A stretch of DNA of 64,000 nt. Source: Pestalotiopsis fici W106-1 (lineage: Eukaryota > Ascomycota > Sordariomycetes > Amphisphaeriales > Sporocadaceae). Below, one piece after another: positions 1 through 11,588 of this stretch. How positions within the stretch are numbered: the first letter of the stretch is position 1; each line of letters starts with the position of its first letter. Both the position numbers and the translations under genes were made by a program. The stretch lies in assembly GCF_000516985.1 (NCBI RefSeq), contig NW_006917096.1, positions 124,001 through 188,000 of the forward strand. The letters run 5' to 3'. Below the pieces are notes generated by a model. It was given only the letters and a program-made list of their open reading frames with translations. It was not told the origin of the DNA and ran no database searches.

Positions 1-463
1 ACTTTCCAGTCTTGAGCGCTAACTTTGACAAGCGAACGAGATCGCTTTGATTGCTTTTCGCAGCACCATGCCCAAGTACCATTAATTGAAAGGCGAGGAC
101 CCTCGTATAGACCAATGCTTTGGCAATGGGTGCTTTGCGGAGCTCCTCGTCATGACCCAGGCGAACGCATGTATTCCAGATAGTCGTGCCAAGAGAATCG
201 AGCTGAATATTCTTGGGGGTAGTATTTGACGGTTGTGATTTAATGCCGCCAATCTGACGCTCCAGTTCGTCAGTAAACCGCCTGATGTCATCTTTGCCCT
301 GCAGTTCAGGTAATTGTTTCTGAACCTTGTGCGCGAATGCTGCCGCTGAGGGTCAGAACAGAGCAACATATCAAGAGTACCTTGGATAGTACATCATACC
401 GACTATTGCATCGAGACGTTTGTCCTTTTTGCTGGTGGCGCCAGTGGGCGGTTGCGCTGCCAT
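1..463 (-). CDS. SPO22/ZIP4-like meiosis protein, N-terminal part (gene continues past window start)
   Basis: Two exons are visible: 463-400 and 345-1, the latter open to the window edge. The spliced phase is intact (1 nt + 2 nt across a GTATGA...CTCAG intron). The protein starts MAAQPPTGATSKKDKRLD and continues into a helical region that includes LPELQGKDDIRRFTDELERQ and LDSLGTTIWNTCVRLG. This pattern, a LDSLGTxxWN block followed by basic helices, is what I recall from fungal SPO22/ZIP4-like proteins. Those are TPR scaffold proteins of the synapsis initiation complex acting on meiotic crossovers. Only about 136 residues are visible, before the TPR array, so the family call rests on an N-terminal resemblance. 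The start codon is the first in-frame ATG after an upstream stop. Confidence 0.55.
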
Positions 464-1290
464 CGGGACACGGCTAATGGCAACCCTGGACGACGCTTTC
501 GGGTTCTCGGAAACCTAGACGCAGCACGCTGCTAATAGGACTTGTATTGCCAGGTACTAGTCCTTTCGCTCTTGAAAACGTCGAAGGAGAACACCCGAAC
601 CAGAAATCGGGAATAATGCGACTGGCAAACCTGATCCTAGTAGGCAACAACCTCCTTGTGGCTGCGAGAAATGAACTCTCGAGTCCCGATGTGACATAGA
701 GACAAGAACACTCTGTTTTGTGCAACGTGGTAGAGCAGAATGCAGAATGAGTTGCAGAAAAAAAGAGACTGTTTGATTGAGCAACATTGAACCCCGACAT
801 CAATGTGCCTGGTGGGCACCTGTCTGGTTCAACGTTGGGAAAGAAGGCGCACCTCGGCGCACCTTCCACCAACCTCAGGATTGCGTACTATCGGCGTGGC
901 AGATATCAAGTCAATGTAACTGACTGTTTTGTGTCTGATGCACAATAATACTTAGTAACATTTGTTCTTTGAGGGTCGTTTGGATAAGCCAGCGAGGTTT
1001 TTCTGATGCTGCTCATATCGGCACTTGTAATTGATGGCACAGCGACTGCACATTGGTGTATGTCCCAATCGATCTCGAGTGCCGCCGACCATACTAATTT
1101 GACTATCGTTCACCATTGTTGAAATTGAGGCATGTGAGTGCAGAACATAAGAATATCCTATCTAGATATCACTATCGTGTTCCGCAGTGATGCATTGAAA
1201 TTACTTGAATGCACCTAGCAAACATTATCGAAGTGTCGTACCTCCAAACGACCACTACATCCTCCCACCAAACATTTCGTCCACAGTCTC
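464..1290. other. Intergenic: SPO22-like promoter and ERT1 3' region
   Basis: No supported gene. Open frames on the minus strand between about 474 and 872 have no recognisable protein pattern and lie directly in front of the SPO22-like start codon. Confidence 0.5.
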
Positions 1291-3495
1291 TCACGTATGT
1301 GAAGGAGGATCGTGTGGAAGAAAGTTGCCAACAATAAGACTGGGTCTGTGATGTGTCAGTAATGGGGACAGGATACTTTACCGGAAAGCATGACTGGGTT
1401 TCAATTCTTACATCTTGTGATCATCTCGTCGAATCATGAATGAAAAACAGCAATTTACGATCGGATCTTTGGACTGCTCGTCTGGATTCTTCAGTGCAGT
1501 AGCAGTCAGCAGACTGTCGTGAGCAGCATCGAATGCAATGGTGCCAAACTCCTCCCAGTATCGGACCAAGCTGTCTTCCGTCAAGATTTCGTGCAGGGAA
1601 ATTTTGCCCTGCGATAGCCATATTAGCAACCGGATCAACAAAGTACGGCACATGACCGAGACAGTAAGGACTCACATCACGTAATCGCTCTACAGGTACA
1701 TGGATCAGCTCTGCCATTTCCTTATTGCCACGAAAGATCTCTCCGGTACGTCTCCAGCAACAGGCGGGCACTGCCATGGCTGCAAACACTCTATCGTACT
1801 CGAGCAGTGTGCGCTCAAACCACATCTCGACATAGATCAGTTCCATATCAGTCAGATTGTGTATCTTTTCGCGAAATTTGGGTCGGAATCGGTCGAGTTG
1901 TCGCAAAATCTTTTGTTTGGAAGCAGCTGCAATGTGGCTGTCCATGTATTTACTGAGTCTGGCATAACCCTTGATATAGTTGAACGGCTTCAGGAGACCT
2001 GCGTCATATTTTGCCTTCAACACACGTTGCATACGCTCCTCTGCCGCATCATTTCCAGATGGATCGGCTGCCTGGAGGTAGAAGTCGCGGGTCTTGTCCG
2101 TCGGCATTACACTTCCGGGTCTTGAAATGGCACCGCCTTGCTCAGCGCTCGGCGGTAGCATTGGCCCTTGGGCAGCACTTGGGGGAAGAAGATTATTGCC
2201 GCCCAAGCCGGCCATGTCGGATTGATTATTTCGATACATGTTCTGGTCCTCCGGAAGCGCGCCAGTATCATCAAGTAGACTGGTATTGAGGAAGTCGTTG
2301 AGCAAATTGAACTCATGCGTGACCTCGGGGGCCAGCATATACTGGGGGTTATAGCTGTGCATATCGTGGAATTGATTCTGGGCAGTCAACCAAGCATCAG
2401 AAAACCCAGCAACTAGAGTAATGGTCTTAGCTTTTTCGGTCGCCCCCTTTTAATGCCTAAGAAGGGGGTTCTACAAGACTTACATTGGTTGATGTTGCTG
2501 CTAGAGGCAGTGGCCTGCATCCCAGAGACTGGTCTTGGTGACACAAGCTGTAAGTGGTTTGCCTGGCTCAGAGATCCTGGACCAAAACCTGGCTTCGCGT
2601 TCTGAGAGGCTCCGTTGCCATTGTAGGATGGCGGGCCCATGGCAGCCTCACCATGGTCTACTGAATTTCGCGCCAGCTCGGAACGGCCTTCTGGTTCGTC
2701 CTGCCCAGCTGCTGCATGGCTTGGTTTGGACTTCTTTGCATCCGGATCTCTGGGTTCATCATGGCAGAGATGTGCAATGTTCCGTTTGATGCACCTCGTA
2801 CAGGGTCTTTCCTATAATTACACCAAAGACCTTAGCGATTTCAAACTTTCACGTGGATCAAGATAATAGGTTCCCCAGACAAGGAACGCGGAAGTAGGAT
2901 CTTACATACGAGATCGCATGTCATGTGCTGGAAGCCCGCAGGATTGAGTATTAGCCAATTATCACACCGAGAAGGGAAAACACAGAGAAATGATGGACCA
3001 AAAGCAGGAACAGGTGCAAGTCTGGCTAGGCGGGAGCCATGTCTATAGCAGCTGTTGTCCCAGCACATCACCAGAAAGGACCACTACTTGACGCAGGTAC
3101 ACATGCGAGGACGTGGTAGACGCAATTGACAACAAGTAGACGGCGAAATGCGCAGCGAACAAACTAATAACGGAGGCTTACAGATCGGCGACAGTATACA
3201 CAGGCTGTGGAAGGGCAAAGCAGAGAGTTAGCCATTGCCTCGCATATACGACCTTGTTGGTATATTCATGAAAAGATAGGAGCTTGGCAGCGATGCACAG
3301 CATACCGTGATTAACTTTGCGCCTCTTCCTAGGGCTCTTGATTGTTTCCGTAGCACTCGCTGAAGGGTGAGTGCCTGTAGCTGCGGTTGCAGTCGTGGGT
3401 GTGCTGGCCTTGGATTTGGTGCTTCCATTCGCGTCGCTGTCGGACTTTGCGTCCTTGGAAGCAGCACGACTGCTGCTGTTACCGTCGCCCGCCAT
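1291..3495 (-). CDS. ERT1: Transcription activator of gluconeogenesis, Zn2Cys6 + PAS (AcuK/ERT1 family)
   Basis: Nuclear regulator that switches on gluconeogenic genes. The family is A. nidulans AcuK and yeast Ert1. Seven exons: 3495-3306, 3204-3182, 2927-2910, 2811-2484, 2412-1676, 1608-1412, 1345-1291, giving 515 residues with all phases consistent. A basic stretch (PRKRRKVNH) leads into the zinc cluster, built from three exons: ACVYCRRS, HMTCDL, then ERPCTRCIKRNIAHLCHDE. The six cysteines are all present. Further on are FSDAWLTAQNQFHDMHSY, a PAS-like region with ACCWRRTGEIFRGNKEMAEL, and the C-terminal block CCFSFMIRRDDHKIPSLIVG. These match the AcuK/ERT1 family along the whole length. The zinc cluster is split by two introns into 23-nt and 18-nt exons, so gene finders may miss it. 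The upstream gap of about 3.5 kb may contain a long 5' leader. Confidence 0.93.
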
Positions 3496-6400
3496 TGCTG
3501 CTCTCCTGCTTCAGATTATTCGGGCTTGGGCATTGGTGAGGTCTCCCATTGGGTGCTTAGGTTACGCAAAGACGGTGCGACTCGTGGGGCATTGAGGAAA
3601 AGGTTTGCGGGTATTCGCAGCAGGCGATCGGGCGGATTACAGGGTGCGAATGCACTCCTCTTCGGTCGCCGGCTTGCTTGGGAACGAGACTGTTATGTCT
3701 TTGCGCGCGCACACAATGCGCAGGTTCAACGGGACGGCGTCAATGATCACGGAAGCCCAGGCGTTGCTTCAGGGCCGGTGCCGGCGATATACGGCAATGT
3801 ACGGAGCAGGTGGAACGGATCCGCGTCCTTCCGCAGGATCTCGTCTGAGTCGGGTCGGGTGTTTGTGCGTTGGGATCTAGGTAGTAGTGGGCAGGCCACT
3901 CTGGCTGGCGCAAAGTCAAAAGGCCCTAGATTAGGAAGAGGACAATTGCCTGGATGAATGCTTTGCCCGCCAACCTCTCAGATCTAGATCTCGACACGTA
4001 CAGATAGATCCATTCACATTGGGGCCGCAATGCACAAGCATCAATGGGTCAGCAGCAGGAGAAACAAGAGCTAATTCAATCCACCGCAAATGGGATTTTT
4101 GCAATTGAAAACCGAGGGGCACTGTTCCATCTCGACCTCGGGCAGGGGTTGTCCTCGGCTTAGCGGGGAGCTGGTTGGTCTTTCTGCCAGAGAGACAGCC
4201 CGGGTCTTTTTGTCCCGCTAGAGGCCGCCTCTCGTAAGCAATTGCGTCCCATTCTAGTCTTGCTCTGACCTCGTTCAAGTATTTGCTCACGCGACTGCAA
4301 CAGTGACAACAGCGATAGCGCTTTTGAGAGAGGGAGGGAAATGGGCAGGCAGTACGACGACAATAAGTATGTGTCGCCCGAGGACGAATCTCTTTACTTG
4401 TCAAATGTCCTAGGCGCAAGCTTTCATATTAATATATTCCGATCTGCCTTGCTTGGCGGTAGGCGGCCTATAGTGTAGTATCACAAAACCCCTTCCACAT
4501 TTCCCACGTTCCGTCTTGCCTGCATTGCGCGTGCATGGCACTCTCTGCACATTGAACTGGGCAGTCTTGGGTGCATCGGATTGATCATTTGTGCCTGTTG
4601 CTCCAAGCAACTGATGTGAGGTTAAAGAAGAAGAAGCAAGGCGTTGCTCCAAGTCGGATCATCAGATGCATGCGAGCCACGCAACACGCTACCAATGTTG
4701 TTGCAGATGGCCATGTTACATGTAGCATGCAGTCAATTGCTCACTGGCGTCGAGTCGCTGCTGATGTTTCGCATTGACTGTTCCAAGGTCTTTGCAGTAC
4801 GTGCTACGAGCCACTACAGAACTCCAAACACTTGCAAGAGACTTTATCTAAATCGCATCACTACTCAGCAAACCGCAGAGAGTTTCCGTTAGCTATATGC
4901 ACAAATGGAACATCCGACATTGCCGTCCATCATCATTAGTATATCTTTTTTTTTTGAGGGTTATTACAGTCGACGATGCCCATTTCGTGCAGCATACCTT
5001 ACTCCAGCACAATCAATGATACCCACATATGCGTGCAGAGCAAGAAAAAAATGACCGTTTTTATGCCGAGCATCCGTTGCGATCCCTGTCAGTGACGTCT
5101 GTTCAAACGTGACTCGACACGCAGCAGCAAGAAATTTGGTATCAAAGCAGGAAGCTTGACACTGGACGAGTCTGCAACCTTACAGAGTTTGGCAGGCCGT
5201 TGACCAAAAGAAGAATCATGGTTTTCCGCGCTTGACCAGAAATTTCATGCCATCCTCTACGCCAATTGCCCAAAAGCGTCGACCGAGTGCTGAGTTTTGT
5301 GCTTTGGACTGAACTATCAGGCGACTAGGGGATCAAGCGTGCCCAGCTGTGCATCAGTGGCACGCAATAATGCTAGGCGTTTCCGATAGTGTTTAGTCCA
5401 CGGGAAGAAGCCTTTTTTCCTCAATCACAGGGAGAGGCTAGACAACTAAAGCAGGCTAGAACAACTCTGTGCTGCCCGCCTCGACCCCGAGGAGTCGTCA
5501 AGACAAGATCTGGGGCTGATCGAGCGAGCTGATGCTGACCAGCTGAACAAGGCACACGAGGCTCTCGTAGAGTTGTTGCAGTTGAGTGGCGGCACGGATG
5601 GCGGCCGCCCAAGCGAGCAGTGGGCACGTCTTCAATATCGTATTGCTCGGTCAGCCTGCAGCAGTACGAGCACAACAGAACACATCACACACACGCAATG
5701 CAGGAGGAGAGAAACGTGAGGCAGGGAGGATGGATAGAAAGCAGTCATCATGAGGGTCACAAAAAAAACACCCCTGTAGCAATTCCGTCATCATTATCCT
5801 CCAAGAAACAGCAATACCACTATCCATTATGCTGGAGTAGTGTAGCTTGTAGGTAGGTAGAGTAGTATCTGAAGTATATCGCGCATGAGATAAGGTATGT
5901 CCCGCAACAGCAAGCAACCAGCAACATGCACAGCGATGGCGAGGACCCCGTCGAGTGTGAAAACCAGCAGGATGGTGGAGTCGTTTCCTTGTGCAAGTAA
6001 GATGATAGAAAGACCATCAGTAATGTGCGGGACTGAGCAGCTTTCAAGGCAGGACTTGGTTTCTTGGCAGGTCTTGAAACGAAGGCGAAGATCGCACATC
6101 CCTCCTCGCCCTCCTTTTAGCACATGAATCAGAAAAGGTTTTCCCCGATACGATTACTGCCGCCATAGCAGAAAACGTGGGTTACCCGGTACAGACCATG
6201 TAGATCCTAGCCTGTGGCCTCCCACACCTATCCACTCTTCCCCCAAGCCCCTAACACCAGATTGGACGCATCCAAGCAAGAGTCAAGACCCAGAGCCCCT
6301 GTACTTTGCGCAAGCAGATCTGGATTTCCTGCGCTACACGACCTGCTTCACTCCCAAATACTTACTTACATTACTCTTTCCACCTCCTGCCAGGTTTCTT

Positions 6401-7035
6401 GGTTTTTCTGGGGGACCCTTATTAATGGATATGTTCTGTGGAACCTGTATTAAAATATAACTCTACTTTTACACTCTAGGAGCAGACCCAACCTGTCAAA
6501 AAGGAAGCCCTGTTGCGCCTGTTTTGTCCCATCCTCACCCGCAATTCTTGGTGTTAAAACCAGAAGGGTATCCGAGCTCTGTCTGCTCCAGTTGTGTAAC
6601 ACTTGCAGCTACTTACTTACTTGCCCACTACTACTACAACCTCCCCGAGCCATCCACTGCCAACCATCCCGAATTGCTTTGCTGCACGACCAGCCGCCGC
6701 CATTCTAAGATACACACACTATCTCTTACTCCAACCAATCCAGCAAAAGCAAATACCTGCCTGCAGCCCAGACCTGCACCTAGCAAAGCTACTACTGCTG
6801 CATCTCAGCTTCTGCACTACTATACATTTCGACGGGTCTGTTTATACACGGCTGGCTGCCGCGGGCAACGCCAGAAAGAAAAGCAGCTATTGTCTTTTGA
6901 CTTGGGACGAATTTGCCCATTCAAAAGGTCAACGAGAGGGCCGTGTTTCCTCACTCTCAACGAGCCGTGGTGGTGGTTTCTTGGTCCCAATCCTCTACTT
7001 GTGCGCATAGTCGCCTCACCCACAAGCACACAATC
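3496..7035. other. Long non-coding gap (3.5 kb) upstream of ERT1 and of the small secreted protein
   Basis: Divergent promoters of ERT1 (minus) and the 7036 gene (plus). Several open frames occur (for example 3367-3957 plus and 6524-7186 plus), but they begin with non-ATG codons or have composition unlike proteins. Only the stretch at 5450-5719 (listed separately) reads like an exon. A T-run lies near 4949-4958. Confidence 0.45.
5450..5719 (+). other. Possible orphan exon (unassigned)
   Basis: An open plus-strand frame of about 89 codons follows an intron-acceptor-like ACTAAAGCAG (stop codon TAA at 5447). Its translation is protein-like and helical: RLEQLCAARLDPEESSRQDL, then IERADADQLNKAHEALVELL, then SEQWARLQYRIARSA, and it stops at 5717-5719. 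No start codon lies in frame, so an upstream exon would be needed. I found no convincing one. It could be an exon of a small unannotated gene, a degraded gene, or a chance open frame in GC-rich DNA. I do not recognise the family. Confidence 0.2.
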
Positions 7036-7427
7036 ATGCGACCAACCGGCCTACTACTGCTCGCTGCCTCTCCCGCCCTCTGCGCTGTGCAGCCACGCAC
7101 CGTTGCTCAGGTTCCCGTCCTCGTCGGCAACAAGAATGTCGCTACCAGCTCGTATGCCCAAGACCTTACCGTCAACGGCACAATAGGTATGCTGTTTCCC
7201 GTTGTTGAAATAACCCCCCTTTCTCCCCTGGATCTAGAACTGTCTAGCTAACCAATTTGGTTTCTATAGCCCCTATTGCCAAGAGCTCAATAGCTGAGGC
7301 TCACGATGCCTCGAGTAGTTCGCCTTCCACCGCAGCAGCCGCAGCGGCAGACATACCGGCGCAAACTTTGGACAAATCCATTTTCAGCTTAATCATATTC
7401 GGAATCGCAGGGCTCTGTCTGATCTGA
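7036..7427 (+). CDS. Small secreted or GPI/tail-anchored protein, unknown function
   Basis: Two exons, 7036-7186 and 7270-7427, joined in phase, encode 102 residues. The N-terminus MRPTGLLLLAASPALCAVQP is a clear signal peptide. A short polar body follows, then a Ser/Ala-rich stretch (SSSSPSTAAAAAAD) and a hydrophobic tail (SIFSLIIFGIAGLCLI) that ends at the stop codon. Signal peptide plus small-residue region plus hydrophobic C-terminus is the layout of a small GPI-anchored surface protein; a plain C-terminal membrane anchor is the alternative. No enzymatic motif is seen. The start at 7036 is preferred over upstream in-frame codons because it begins the signal peptide exactly. Confidence 0.7.
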
Positions 7428-8324
7428 TCTTGAACAAAGACAGTGGCGGAGACGGATAACTGAGACACGGCAAACACGAGAGCACGAGATACCCAACAAG
7501 CATGACACTCATTATTCTTTTCAATGGCGGCGGTTTTCTGGATCGGTGGCGTTCGGGGTGCATATTTCTATTTACATTTACATTGGATACCTTCTAAGCA
7601 TTGCATTGATGAGGAATGCTTCATTCTGGCTACGAAATTTTGGAGCGATGCGCGCAGATACCTGGCATAGATAATCTAGACGAGCGATGGAGCGAGACAA
7701 ATCGAATGTCTTGAAAGCTACTGCTATATTTTAACCGCAAAAGTGTCCGCCTTGAATTCCGTAGTGACACGCGCCAGTAAAAAGCAGCTGGCCAAGCACC
7801 GTTATTGTAGTATTGCGCCACTCGAGCATGCACGTATATTCAGTGTTCCATTGGTGGTTGCTACACAGCCAGATTTTGGATCTTCCAACATCTTGAACAC
7901 TAGACATGCGAATAAGCGACTGTATCAGCCAAGTGTTGCTGTTATCTTCCATGAGCAGTGTCGCCCAAGTCTTGCGCCTACCAATGACACGCCCTACAAG
8001 AAATACCAAGGCGCTTGACCATGTGGTTTAATCTCTTGGCGTACGACCTGCTTGGCGCGGGGATATCGTGTCGTGTAGACGTCAAAGCCGACGAGACACA
8101 ATCGATGCTTTGTTTGTATCATGACTTGGCTGCCCCAGAGAGCGACCTGGAACAGATCAGAGCGTTTGGGGGGAGGTCCGCCGTGTCTTTGCGCTTGATC
8201 CATGCTAGCGAGAGAATATGTGCTATGAATGCTCGCATTTTTGCATCGTATAACGCATCATAGAATCTTTGCCTTTGGTAATAATGCCGACATTGTCGAA
8301 AACTTTGTGTTCTTGACCAGCACT
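7428..8324. other. Intergenic between convergent genes
   Basis: 3' regions of the small secreted protein and of DPH3. Open frames at 7743-8263 show no recognisable protein pattern. I see nothing else in it. Confidence 0.5.
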
Positions 8325-8660
8325 TCAAGCAGCAACGGGGATCTGCTCGGCAGGCTGTTCCTGAGCTGGTGGTTCGGGGTCTTCGGGCTTGAATAGATTA
8401 TCCTGTCGAGTGTTAGAATATGCCTGGAGCGCCGCGCATACTGTATTAACTAAGCATACCATATCGTAGATGACCCTGATCATAAGACTGCAGCTGGGAC
8501 AGACTGCAATGTCGGTCTCCTCATCCTGCAGGTCGGCCAGCGCAATCTGGAATCGGTCGCCACATGGACACGGGTAGGTGTATATCTGTTGAACTTCGTC
8601 GTAGGTCATATCTTCAATCTCGACCTCGTCGTAGACTGCGATTTCTTCTTCGTCCGACAT
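8325..8660 (-). CDS. DPH3: Diphthamide biosynthesis protein 3, CSL zinc-binding protein
   Basis: Two exons, 8660-8460 and 8402-8325, encode 92 residues. DPH3 is the small iron/zinc electron-donor protein that serves the Dph1-Dph2 radical enzyme in the first step of diphthamide formation on eEF2; it is also KTI11, linked to Elongator tRNA modification. The CSL-type motif is complete: [18 protein letters not shown] followed by [13 protein letters not shown], giving the CxC...CxxC ligand set and the C-S-L signature. The acidic N-terminus and a Pro/Glu-rich tail of about 25 residues after the domain are usual for fungal copies. The intron lies right after the zinc domain. Divergent from the ABC transporter at 9399. 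Confidence 0.95.
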   Translation of the reverse strand: MSDEEEIAVYDEVEIEDMTYDEVQQIYTYPCPCGDRFQIALADLQDEETDIAVCPSCSLMIRVIYDMVCLVNTVCAALQAYSNTRQDNLFKPEDPEPPAQEQPAEQIPVAA

Positions 8661-9398
8661 TTTGTTGGGCTGTTGCAAAAGCGTTGGGTGGTGGTGAGTC
8701 AAATGGGTTGTAATCAACACGATGCGACGGCGACAAATGCTGAGGTAGCCCAGAAATTTTTGGTCCTACACATAAAACGCCCCCGCGACAGGCGGAATTT
8801 GAGGGAGGAAATCCCCCGCCCCTCGCCACTCAGAATTGCACTGCACTGCTCTGCTAACCCCACGAAATTTGCACCGCCACAGGACATTAAAGCCACTGAG
8901 CCATCGCTACGTGAACCGCTAACCCGCGATTCGGTTACCGGAGCTAGGACTCGAAAGCTGGGGAACTCGGGGGGAATCACATGCTACAGTTCGCTACGCT
9001 GCGTCACCCAGATTGGCAGATCCAATGGCAAGCGTCGGCACTGCATCTTGGGGTTGCTTCCGCCGAGGAACCAGACTACCTACCTTCTACTCCAAAGACA
9101 CGAGTCTAATGTTCCTATCCTGATGTTACCGTACAGAGATTCGCCGACATCTGACACGTTGATTCATCTCGTCGCCGCCATATTCGGGTAGAGCGCGTTC
9201 CACCTCCATCGCCAATCTCCCACGTCTCCTTTGACATGAACCTATTTCTCAATGTGTCCGCTTCTCAGATAACTTGCCTTGTCCAAACTTCCTCTCTGCC
9301 CTGTATTGGCTCTTCTTGCCTTCCTACCTAGATTCCAAACAAGACGACCACCTGAGCACGTGCTGTGAGGCCGACCTCTCGTCGGCAACCCGCCCGCC
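8661..9398. promoter_or_regulatory. Divergent promoter region DPH3 / PXA2-like
   Basis: A 738-bp gap between head-to-head genes. Minus- and plus-strand open frames here (for example 8589-9191) overlap the DPH3 start and look spurious. No defined elements could be fixed by eye. Confidence 0.4.
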
Positions 9399-11588
9399 AT
9401 GGCGGTTCAATCCAAGATGGTCCTGCGTGACCGGTCCGTCAAGACTGCGATCGCGCAGTTGACCCAACTCTATGTCTCGAATCGGACGCGCATCTCCCGT
9501 GCCGTGTATCTGACCCTGCTCGTCGCGCTGGTCAACCGAGTGCGATATGCCATATCAGAGCAGAAAGCTTCGTCGGCCAGGGAACAGGCAAAGAGGCGAT
9601 CGGGCACCACTTCGAGCGACGGCAAAGATGCCACGGCCAAGAAGAGGGTCGAGCTCAATCGAGAGTTCTTCCGCTCCCTCTTGAGGCTGCTGAAGATCGT
9701 GGTCCCGAGCTGGCGCAGTAAGGAAAGTCGTCTGCTGCTCAGCCATAGTATATTCCTGGTCATCCGAACATTGATCAGTCTGAAGGTGGCCGAGATGGAC
9801 GGTGCTATCGTCAAGGCACTGGTCAAGGGAAACGGAAGGGAATTTCTCCTGAGAATTGTCTGGTGGATGTTGATTGCTGTGCCCGCGACGTTTACCAATT
9901 CGATGCTTTCCTACCACCAAGCCGAGCTGTCCCTCAAGTACAGGACAAGGCTGACGCAGTTCATCCACGACAAATATCTATCTCAATTGACATTCTACGG
10001 CATATCAGCCCTAGATGATAGGATAAAGAATGCGGATCAGCTCATCTCTGTAGATGTTGCCAAATTCTCCAACAGTCTAGCTGAACTCTACAGCAATCTG
10101 GCCAAACCGATTCTGGATATGGTCAGTATCCTGACTACTTCATGTGTTGAACGAAGCGCTAATTGATATCAGACCATCTATACCTACTCATTATCAAAGA
10201 GTGTGGGAGGGGAAGGAGTCGTGTTCATGTCCTTGCTAGTCCAGCTCTCGGCAAACGTGATGCGCGCGTTGACCCCGCCATTCGGAAAATACGTCGCCGA
10301 CGAAGCACGCCTAGAGGGCGAGTTCAGGTTTCAGCATTCTCGTCTGATCGACCACAGTGAAGAGATTGCGCTGTATGGTGGTCATGAAGCCGAGAAAGAC
10401 ACTCTGGACAAGGGCTACTTTACGCTCATCAAGCACGTCAACTACATCCTGCGACAGCGGTTCTACCACGGCGTCATGGAAGACTTTGTCATCAAATATT
10501 TCTGGGGCGCATTAGGTCTGCTGCTGTGTAGCGTACCGGTCTTCTTCAAGCTTCCCGGTCAGCTTGCTGGGGGTAATGGCATCGTGAGTATGGGAGACCG
10601 GACGGAAACGTTTGTCACCAACCGAAGAATGTTGCTTAGTGCTTCCGATGCGTTTGGGCGCATTATGTTCTCTTACCGCGAGATTATGGAGCTTGCCGGG
10701 TACACATCCCGAGTTGCCTCTCTCCTTGAGGTCATGGACGACATCCAGGCTGGTCGGTTTGAAAAGAAGCTAGTCTCAAGCTCGGGAACCGAGGACAATG
10801 CTGCAGTCTTGCAAGGTCGTGGCAAAGTTGTCGAGAGCAAGGATATTCAGTTCATTGATGTCCCAATCATCTCGCCCAATGGAGATGTGCTGATCAAAGC
10901 TCTCTCCTTCAGTCTCAAGCAGGGGGACCATCTGCTTGTAGTTGGGCCAAATGGCTGTGGAAAAAGCAGTCTATTCCGAATCCTCGGTGGACTCTGGCCA
11001 GTATACGGCGGTACTGTGTACAAGCCTCCATTCCATGATATTTTTTACATCCCGCAGCGACCATATCTCTCCCGCGGTAGTCTTCGCCAACAAATCACCT
11101 ACCCGGATAGCCTTCGGACGGTCCGTGCTCGCGGTGTCACTGATGCTGAGCTGTTGGATATCCTCAAGATTCTTGGCCTCGAGCACCTTGTTGACCTGTA
11201 CCCCGAAGGTTGGGACGCAGAGGCTGAATGGCGCGATGTACTCTCTGGTGGGCTGCAACAAAGAGTGGCCATGGCGCGCCTATTCTACCACAAACCCCGA
11301 TACGCCATTCTTGACGAATGCACTAGCAGCGTCACCCTGGAAACCGAAAAGGTTATGTACGATACCGCAAAAGAACTTGGGGTTACTCTGATGACCGTGA
11401 GTCACCGGAGGAGTCTTTGGAAATATCACAGCCGCATTCTACAATTTGATGGGCAGGGCAATTATATCTTCACCAAGCTCGATGCAGACAAGAGACTCAA
11501 ACTAGAAGACGAAAAGGAAGACTTGGAAGTTCTCCTTAGACAGGTGCCAGAAATCGAAAGGAGGATCGGGGAGCTTACAGCAGGGTAA
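9399..11588 (+). CDS. PXA2: Peroxisomal ABC half-transporter, subfamily D (long-chain acyl-CoA import)
   Basis: Two exons, 9399-10121 and 10173-11588, encode 712 residues, the normal size for an ABCD half-transporter. The N-terminal membrane domain contains [20 protein letters not shown] and the conserved [14 protein letters not shown] loop. The nucleotide-binding domain has Walker [11 protein letters not shown] near residue 499, signature [13 protein letters not shown] near residue 599, and Walker [11 protein letters not shown]. Members dimerise (Pxa1-Pxa2 in yeast) in the peroxisomal membrane to move activated fatty acids in for beta-oxidation. I assign Pxa2 rather than Pxa1 from the shorter length and N-terminus; that choice is inference. 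ERT1, about 6 kb away, also concerns use of non-sugar carbon, but there is no evidence of co-regulation. Confidence 0.93.

Noticed and set aside
474..872. 132-codon minus-strand open frame
   Set aside because: No recognisable motif; located in the promoter of the SPO22-like gene.
3367..3957. 196-codon plus-strand open frame opposite the ERT1 start
   Set aside because: Overlaps the first ERT1 exon antisense, and its composition (Cys, Ser, Arg, Gly rich) has no domain pattern.
6524..7186. 220-codon plus-strand open frame
   Set aside because: Begins with TTG, overlaps the signal-peptide gene in another frame, and reads as leader sequence.
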